Assembly: GCA_013365365.1 (NCBI GenBank)
Contig: JABVXU010000072.1
Coordinates: 62,001 to 126,000 of the forward strand
Direction: 5' to 3'
Length of the DNA stretch: 64,000 bases
Origin: Cruorifilaria tuberocauda
Taxonomy: Eukaryota; Nematoda; Chromadorea; Rhabditida; Onchocercidae
Shown: in pieces, positions 56,458 to 64,000 of the stretch
How positions within the stretch are numbered: position 1 is the stretch's first letter
How the letters are laid out: each line of letters starts with the position of its first letter
Translations under genes and position numbers: made by a program
Notes under the pieces: model-generated
Told to the model about the DNA's origin: nothing
Database searches by the model: none
Seen by the model: the letters and a program-made list of their open reading frames with translations, nothing else

Positions 56458-59400
56458 TCGCACAAAAAGCAATAAATTCTCTTATCTTTCAACAATTATT
56501 CGAATTGAATTTCGTTAAATTGAAATGGCAAAGAATTAATTTCAAATTTGAAATGGAATAGAGAGAGAATATTGTATTCAAAGAATGAATGAATAAACCC
56601 GTTCAGAGCGATGAGAAGTTTCAGCAGAAAATTCGAATTCAATTAATTTGCACGTAAAATCAGTTTTTGTTTCCTCTCTTTCTTGTTCTCTCTTTTGCTT
56701 CCTTCAAACAAATGAACAGAAATTTCCAGGAATAATAAGATGAAATAAACAAATTGTATGCCACTGTTGTTATTACTGTTGTCGTTGTTGTTTTCCGTTT
56801 TTTCTTAAAGTTTTTTTTTCCAAGCAAAAAGATTCGAACGAAACCTAAACTGTAACATTCCTTTTGTTTCTTTGTTACTATTGTTTTGTTTTGTCGTTTA
56901 CAGAAGATAAATAAATGAGTATCGATGGTAAAAATGAAGCTTAAAAAAAATTTTTTTTTTTAAAAATATAAGCAATAACGATGCGATGCTAAGGAGAAAT
57001 TTGAAGGATTGTGGAAAGAAGCATCGGTTGAATGTGGTGAAGCTAAAAATGGGTAAATTTCGTTTTTATGATTTGAAAAAAATGAGCGCAATCGTTTCTT
57101 TTTGGCAAATTTTACTGCTTTCTTTGTTTAATAGCTAGATTATCTTAGTCAGTCAAAAATTTTTTTTCTTCATATCATAGCAAAATGTATGAGTGATAAA
57201 AAAAGATGAAAAGTGATAATTTCAGAGATTCTAAGTCGAATTTTCGACATTAAATTTGTAATAAAACAAATTTTCAGTAGCCTAATTGACATATCGATAA
57301 GTTTAAATTGCACAGATATCTTTTGCAATCGATCGAATTTTTAATTTCAAACTAATCATTTAATGTGTTATAGATATTTCACTTAAATACTTGAGTAAAT
57401 ACTTAAGTATCTCTACTCAGTTACAAAAAAAAAACGATAATGAAATATTTGAAATGAGAATTTGAAATTCGCTAAAAATTTATTAAAATTATCACTTAAA
57501 TAAATTCCAGAAAAATCCTCAATAACTATAACCACTAATACAAATACAAATATACTTCATGATCATTTCAAATATAAGTTCTATTATGATAATACTACAG
57601 ATTGCTTGATATGATAAGAAATAAAAAAAGGTATGAAGATAGGAGAAATGCTGCAACAATGCCGAAAAGCTTCGTGTTTTCATTCCTTTAACTTCTTAGA
57701 TTTGATGATAACACAATCATCAATTAAACCACTCACTCTCATTCTCAGTTAGCTAGTTAGTTAGCTTCGTTTCAAATATTAGAAGGAATGGGAGGAAAAG
57801 CAGGAGGAAGAGGAGGATCCATTCATTTCGTCTTCCAGCTAATATCTCTCTACGCCTCTTCTTCATCCCTACTACATTACATATATTTAATATTAAATAA
57901 ATTTAATATATAAAATATAATTACTTGTATATATAAAGTATAAAACATATACAGGTATACTGTATTTATATGCTAATTGATAGATAATTTTTATTTATCA
58001 ATTTTTTAATTTTATTGATTTAAACTTTCTTGAATATTCGATAATGGCAAATGGCACAGAAAATTTCATATAAAAAAAATATATAAAGCATTAATTGTTT
58101 CCATTGTTATTGTTAATAAGAATAGTGATACTTGAGGAATAATATAAATGATAATGATAATAATAATGATAATGATGATTCCAATATCATTCTAATTATT
58201 ATTATATTTAATCAATTATTATTGATGATCTGTATTTATTAATCAATCTTATTATTGTTTTTGTTACTATCATTATGCTTATCAGTTTTATACATATTAT
58301 ATGAAAGCTGTAATAATCATAGTTCTTATCATTATGCAAATGCTAAATTAGGATGGCATAAATTAAGGCATAGGATTAAATGGTTGTAATTTAATTTCAA
58401 ATTATTTATTGACAAATAGAAGCATTTGTTTATAATAAAGGATTAAATATATGGAATAATTGCAAAATTTATGAATTAATAAGCATACTGAAAATGATTC
58501 TTGAAATCTCATGATATATCATTAATACGACTTTATTAATTAATTTGAAATTATAAATCAATGCATATTTAATAGTTTTTATAATAAAAAAAAATTTCGT
58601 TGCATGACTTACAAAGTTTGCTTCTTTAGTCTTTCCGTTTCCTATTTTTCATTTTTACTATTTTTTTCTGATTATGAAAATTTTGAAATGGCTAATTAAT
58701 TAAACAACAATTTATTTATTTATAATAAACAATTTTTCAGGAAACACTTAAACTCAATTGCCAAGAACTAAAACACTACAAATTAAGTTAAAAGTAATTA
58801 TAAGTTTATACTTTTTGGTAACTTTATGCTCTTCTCGCTGTTATTTACTGATTTGTTTACTTATTTACAGATCATCGTTCTTGCAAATGTTACAAAGATA
58901 ATATTTTTAGTGTACAATTTAACAATAAGCAATTTTTGAGCGTAAATAACGCAAAGTAATTACCATTAATTCTTTTTAATAAAGTAAAAGTCTTTGTAAA
59001 TACTTCCCTTTTCTTCTTAATATGAAAATTTCAAAATCATTTTAATGAAATTTGAACAAATTGAATAAATTCCATTATTACTTCGTTTTTTTTTCGCTAA
59101 AAAATATTTTTCCATTAGCATATATCGAATATCATTAATGCAATTGCTAATAATTAACAATACTTTAAGCATAATAATTACATTCGTTGTATGTCATGGA
59201 AAAATGTAAAATGTTAATGGATGAAAACGCGAAAATGGAAGGAAATGAAAGAATGCGAGAAAATGTAAGCTTACCAAGAAAGCGTTTTAAATTAGCTAAC
59301 TTTTCACTCTTTTCTTTTCTTCAGCTTTCTCTCATTTAAAATCAATTCATAAATGACATCTGACTGGCTTCTTTCGATATTCGATAAGAAGAAATATGGC

Positions 59401-62329
59401 AAAATGGATGGATGAAGTAAAGTTAACAACATCAATAATATCAACAATGCGTTAAATTACCATTCACAAATAATCTTTCGATTTTTCATAGTTTCGAAAA
59501 AAAGAAAAAGAAAGAAAGAAAGAAAGAAAAAAGAAAATGAACAAATTGTAATTCTTTAAATTTATGACGTAAGAAATTGAAATTAAAATTGTCAGGATAT
59601 TTTATGATGAAATCATCTGATTGATAAAGTTGAATACGACCAATCACTTAACCTATCATATGATATCTTACAAATCAATAATGACAAAATGTTTAATTGA
59701 TCTGTATGTATATGATACAAATTTCTTCATTTAATATTAATAATGAAATTTCAATTTGAAGAAATTTAAAAAGAAATTATTTTGCTTGATATACAATATG
59801 ATATTTATCAAAAAATTTTTAAACAAATTATCAATTATTCCACTAATTTTCATCATATATTTTACTTTATATTATCATTTAAAATGTTAAAAATTTTTCG
59901 AAAAAAGAAGGAAAGTTAAAATTTATCGAAAAAAGAAGAAAAGTTAAAATTTTTTTTTTGGATGACATTTTTAAGTGAAATCTAAAAATTTTTTAAAATA
60001 AAATTCCAACAAAAATTATAAAAAAAAACTAGAAAAAGAATAGGCTAAATTATTGAAAAGTACACTTTGAAATGTTTCACGTAAGAAAAGCATTTCAAAT
60101 ATATTGCTGAATTAAATCTGATATTATTCTCATGATAGCAAATTATTTTTACGTCAATTTTCGTAATTTCTCAAAAAATATTTATTATTTGAAACGTCCG
60201 CGTAATATATAATTAAATACTTAAATAACGCATGGTTCCATCGATTACGAATTATATTTTCCACGGAATAATAAATTACATTTTCAATAAGTTATAGCTA
60301 TCTTCAGTATTATCGAATTTATATACATTTTATTTATGGCCTCCAAATTCTAAATTTATCGAACGATTCAAATTTTAGGTGAACATGATTATTTAACCAA
60401 TCCAGTTTGAAAATAAATTTTTATTTGTCTTCAAAAATATGATTGAAGTATTTTACAGAAAAAAAAATAGGAAAAGAGAACGAAGAAAAATTATCACAAG
60501 AAAAATTCATTAGAAGCATGAAAAGTAATTACTTTATAACTAATATTCAAAAATTTTTTAAATATTACTTTAAAATAACTGAATACTTATCTTAATTGAA
60601 CTTTTATTTTGAACTTTTTGAATAATTTGAATAATTGAACTTTCATTATCATTTTGAAGAACACTGATAAATAAATATAGTTAAGAGAAGAAACTTTATA
60701 ATATAAGTAAAGGTTGGAAAAATTGATAAAGTCATAAGATGATAGGAGTTACTCATTAATTCAGAATTTCATTACTCATACACTTATATATTATTGATCA
60801 ATAAATGTATATAATACATTTAAGGTAGGTATGCTATAAACATTCGATTAGAATATTTTCTAGTATGATAAATTTAGTGAATGTAATAAAACTTGTTTAT
60901 TCCTTCTTATCGTTATCAAATTATATGCAAGAGTTAAAGTAGAAGAAATTACTGCTAATTACTGCTCGTTGAATGAATTAAACATAGCATATAGTTTAGT
61001 GGGAAAAGTTTTATGGATAAAAATGAAATGAAATTGTTAATTGATTTCCAGCGATTGCATAAAATTAAGAAATGCTATCGATTTCATGCTAATTTGTAAA
61101 CGCACTAATAAAGGTAAAGGATAATTAAATTTATACAAATTTTAGATGACGACAGCAATGAGTATAATAAGAGTGGAAGGATTATGTACTGCCTTCGATA
61201 GCTCAATTTATCCATGGAGTTTAAGTGTCATCCTGCTTATTTTAAAAACTATCAAAAAAAAAAACGAAATTGAAATGTCACTTAGAGGAAAACAATTATC
61301 AGAACTCATAGTTATTTTTCAAAAAGTGAAATGGAAAAAAAAGTTATTCGTTAAGGAAAAAATGAAAGAATATATTTTGTTAATTTATCATTACAACAAC
61401 AAAGACAGAGGGAGAGAAGGAGAAAAGTAGAGAGAGAAAAAGAAGAAAAAAAAAGGAAAGAATTGACGTGATATTGGAAATTTATAATTGAAATCCACAA
61501 AATCTTAACAAATTTTAGGTGAAAAGCTGTTAAAAACAATAACTTTCAAATTAAAAAAAAAACTCTTCAAAATGAGGAAATGATAATTTGGGAAGTGATA
61601 AGTGATAATCATTCCATGATAACCGTTTAAATACACAATCGTATTATAATCATTTATTTATCTTATAAATGAAATGTTACAATCATTTAATATTCATTAT
61701 AAATTCAATTTCAAGCTCTTTGATATTGATTACAGGCTCTAATTCAAGTTCCTTAATGCTCTAATTATATGTTAAATTTTAAGTTTCTTCGTACTGATTA
61801 TAGGCTTAATTTTAATATCCTTGATAGTGATTAGAGATTCAAATTCAAGTTCAAATGTATGCACTCTTTCTTTATTTCTTTTTCCGTTCCTTTGTAATTA
61901 AGTTTTACAACAAAAAATTCGATTATACTTTAAAATCATTTTATAATGGAAAAAGAAGCGGAATAGGGAAAAGGTTGGAAAGAAAGACATATCATTTATT
62001 ACTAATAAGTACAGTGATCGTAAAAATATTCATGAAGGTATTTTTCAAAAGAATAACTAATTCCTGAGAGGTGGAAAAGAAAAACCTGTAATAGCAGAAC
62101 GTAGTAAAGCACAAAAAAAAAAGAAAACATTTACAGATATAATAGTAAAATTTGCTTTCATACGTAATTTGAAAATTGTCAATGATAATGAAATTTTTTG
62201 TAAATCTAAAAAACAGTAATAATATAAAATAATTTCGATTAAAAAATCAAATTTAATTTCTAAATTTAATATTAATTTTGTTTTACGTTAATTTTCAACT
62301 TTCCTTTCTCTCTCGTAACAAAACAAAAT
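56458..62329. other. Upstream of kin-1, no gene seen
   Basis: AT-rich sequence between the MGNSVTTQ exon and the orphan gene. If the distal first exon is real, its promoter should lie just above 56457. An AAAG repeat lies at 59497-59535. A strong GTAAGT-like donor on the minus strand at about 58605-58612 has no ATG in frame before it. I recognise nothing else. Confidence 0.45.
59497..59535. repeat. (AAAG)n microsatellite
   Basis: AAAGAAAAAGAAAGAAAGAA-type purine run. Confidence 0.8.
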
Positions 62330-62960
62330 TTAATATAAACTCTCTGAAAAATATTAAATGGAAAAAAGAAAATGAAGTAAATGAAAACAGAAAGTACATA
62401 CCATAGAACTGTTGTTGAAAAAGCATCCAGTTAGTGTTAGATTGTAACGATGATAATAAATCAGGTGATGAGAAATTGGAAGTGATAGCAGTCGTTAAAA
62501 AGTTAACAATATGTTGGGGTAAACCAATGGTACCAAATAATGTCAAATAATTCATCCAATAAAATTGCCATTGTATTGGTGTTAATAATGTTGCTAACAG
62601 AGCAAGCCATTGATCCCAAGCTAATGAATTTAATAATTCCGGTACCAAATGATTAGCTATTGATAATGATTGTAATGGTAACGATGTGATTGTTGCTTCC
62701 GGATATTCCGAATTTGAAATTAATTGAGAATTATCAATTCCGGCTAATTGTAAAGTGAGATAATGAAGTGCTAGTTCAATTGTTGATTGCGGAATTTGTG
62801 ATTGTTGCTGTTGCAAGAAGAAATCATTATGTCGACAGGAATTCAGGAATGAATTAGTTGGTATGGTGGAAAATGAAGTTGATGGTTGTGGATCAAATTC
62901 TTCTTCCGAACTCAGTAATTCGGCATCAACCGGATGCATAATTTGATCATCATTATCCAT
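62330..62960 (-). CDS. Unrecognised hydrophobic protein, two exons, about 190 residues
   Basis: Exon 62960-62402 (186 codons plus G), a 58-nt intron (GTATGT...ATTTTTCAG), then 62343-62330, which reads E-S-L-Y and TAA. The start MDNDDQIMHPVDAELLSS is chosen because a perfect TTTCAG acceptor at 63003 leaves a 42-nt leader, as in trans-splicing. However, the frame is open across that leader (NLTRISCFNEGRKK), so an upstream coding exon outside or near the window edge is possible. The N-terminus is acidic and Ser-rich, followed by LQQQQSQ. The second half is rich in Leu, Trp and Ile (AWDQWLALLATLLTPIQWQF, NYLTLFGTIGLPQHIVNFL) and could be one or two membrane segments or a helical bundle. I do not recognise the family. 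Alternatives: retained intron (frame stays open to 62295), or splicing of the phase-1 donor to kin-1 exon 2. Confidence 0.55.
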
Positions 62961-63003
62961 TTTTTTTCTTCCTTCGTTAAAACAACTAATTCGTGTAAGA
63001 TTC
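62961..63003 (-). other. Probable trans-splice or cis-splice acceptor before the orphan gene
   Basis: AATTTCAG on the minus strand, with the exon beginning at 63002, precedes the ATG at 62960. It matches the nematode acceptor consensus. Spliced-leader addition and a preceding cis-intron cannot be told apart from sequence. Confidence 0.5.
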
Positions 63004-64000
63004 TGAAATTCTCGATCGGAAAAAAACAATTATTTAATTGTCGGAAATGCAATTTTTTAATATTCGAATATTTTTAAAGTAAAAATTAAAAATTAAAAAT
63101 TAAAATATTAGAAGCAAAGATAATGAAACACTCATTTTATATTATTAATCATAATTTTTCATGATTTTTTGATGCAAAGATCTAAATGAAACGAAATATA
63201 AGCATTGGTAAAAAGGAAAATTAGTTTTCACTCATTTCTCGTCGTTTTTCCTGAAATTCATTATCATTATCAGGCTCGAAATTCAAGTCCATTCATTCAA
63301 TTTAAGCTTATTAGATACTATTTGCAAGTTAAGTTGACCAAACTAGTAAAAGTGTCCTGAAATTGCATTATTCATTTCATATCTTTCCTTTTTTCGTTCA
63401 ATCCATTTGCTATTAATAAATGATTTAATTATTTATGAGAAACAAAGAAGTGAAAAAAGAACAATAAAGCTAAAAAGATTTCGTAAAAATAAGAATGAAT
63501 GACAAAAAAAAATTTCAGATAAAGTAAGTGCCTAAATAACTTATCAAATATAATTTGCAATTCCAATTAATCCCAAAAATCGCATCAAATATTAAATCAA
63601 TTCGCTCATTTGCGTGAACAGCACTAGATTTTGAAAAAAAACTAGGCTTACTTATATCATAAATAAATTATAAAAAAACTTTTACTATTCCAAATGGGAA
63701 TTAAATTTCACTGTATTGTTCAATTGTTCACATTTAATTGATTTCAAATAATCAATTAATTGAAAATGCAAAATTTCAACTAATCACATCAATTGATCAT
63801 TAATCATTCAAGTGATCAATTAATTGGAAAATTCAACTGATCAATCAATCAAAAGATTTTTCAACAAATAACTTATCAAATATAATTTCCAAATCCAATT
63901 AATCTTAAATTATCAAAAAATTTTCCCCATTAAATATACAACTATAAACAAAATTTGTAAAAAGACCATTTAAATACGAAATTATAAAAAAATTTCTTCC
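63004..64000. other. Right edge, no gene seen
   Basis: AT-rich sequence with short repeats of the type CAATTAATTG and TGATCAAT near 63720-63850. No exon recognised. The promoter or an upstream exon of the orphan gene may lie here. Confidence 0.4.

Noticed and set aside
56253..56561. Plus-strand 102-codon frame
   Set aside because: It lies opposite the minus-strand MGNSVTTQ exon, includes GAT repeats and lacks an ATG at its first position.
61146..61430. Plus-strand frame MTTAMSIIRVEGLCTAFDSS after a TTTTAG
   Set aside because: The start looks protein-like, but it soon becomes Lys-rich low complexity, with no donor or companion exon.

Overview
The window is eukaryotic nuclear DNA, very AT-rich, with few coding bases, short exons and many homopurine/homopyrimidine tracts. 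It looks like a nematode, most likely a parasitic clade III (filarial/spirurid) species. The evidence is the (T)TTTCAG splice acceptors, acceptors lying just upstream of start codons as expected for spliced-leader trans-splicing, a nematode-type DB module, and a protein kinase A catalytic subunit with the N-terminus MLKFLKK, which I recall from nematode KIN-1. The species cannot be named from sequence alone.

Layout. Positions 1-2330 (+): nine exons of a mitochondrial NSUN4-type rRNA m5C methyltransferase, cut at the left edge. Positions 3362-5195 (-): a two-exon secreted protein with a very long glutamine-rich tract and a C-terminal 12-cysteine DB module. It is convergent with NSUN4. Positions 5196-11356: no gene seen. 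Positions 11357-15704 (-): the seven common exons of the PKA catalytic subunit (kin-1). From 18 kb to 56 kb (-): a series of alternative kin-1 first exons lying in very long introns. All end in phase 1 and would join the same exon at 15704. Positions 62330-63002 (-): an unrecognised two-exon gene for a hydrophobic protein of about 190 residues. The rest holds microsatellites, small tandem duplications and AT-rich sequence in which I see no gene. I found no tRNA, rRNA, CRISPR array or transposon.

The main result is the architecture of kin-1. About 1 kb of common kinase coding sequence is fed by at least four well-supported alternative first exons (starting MLKFLKK, MSINQKL and MKNYGEKN, plus a 131-residue exon). 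A fifth, 40.6 kb upstream of the common exon, starts MGNSVTTQ and would create an N-myristoylation site like that of mammalian PKA-C. The locus therefore spans at least 45 kb and looks like a promoter/first-exon switch that places one kinase core under several promoters and N-terminal addresses. A cluster of TGACGT (CRE-like) sites at 29.37-29.85 kb and a GC-rich island at 40.2-40.44 kb are candidate promoters within it.

These calls come from reading by eye. Splice sites were chosen by frame, consensus and family similarity; no alignment or RNA data were available.
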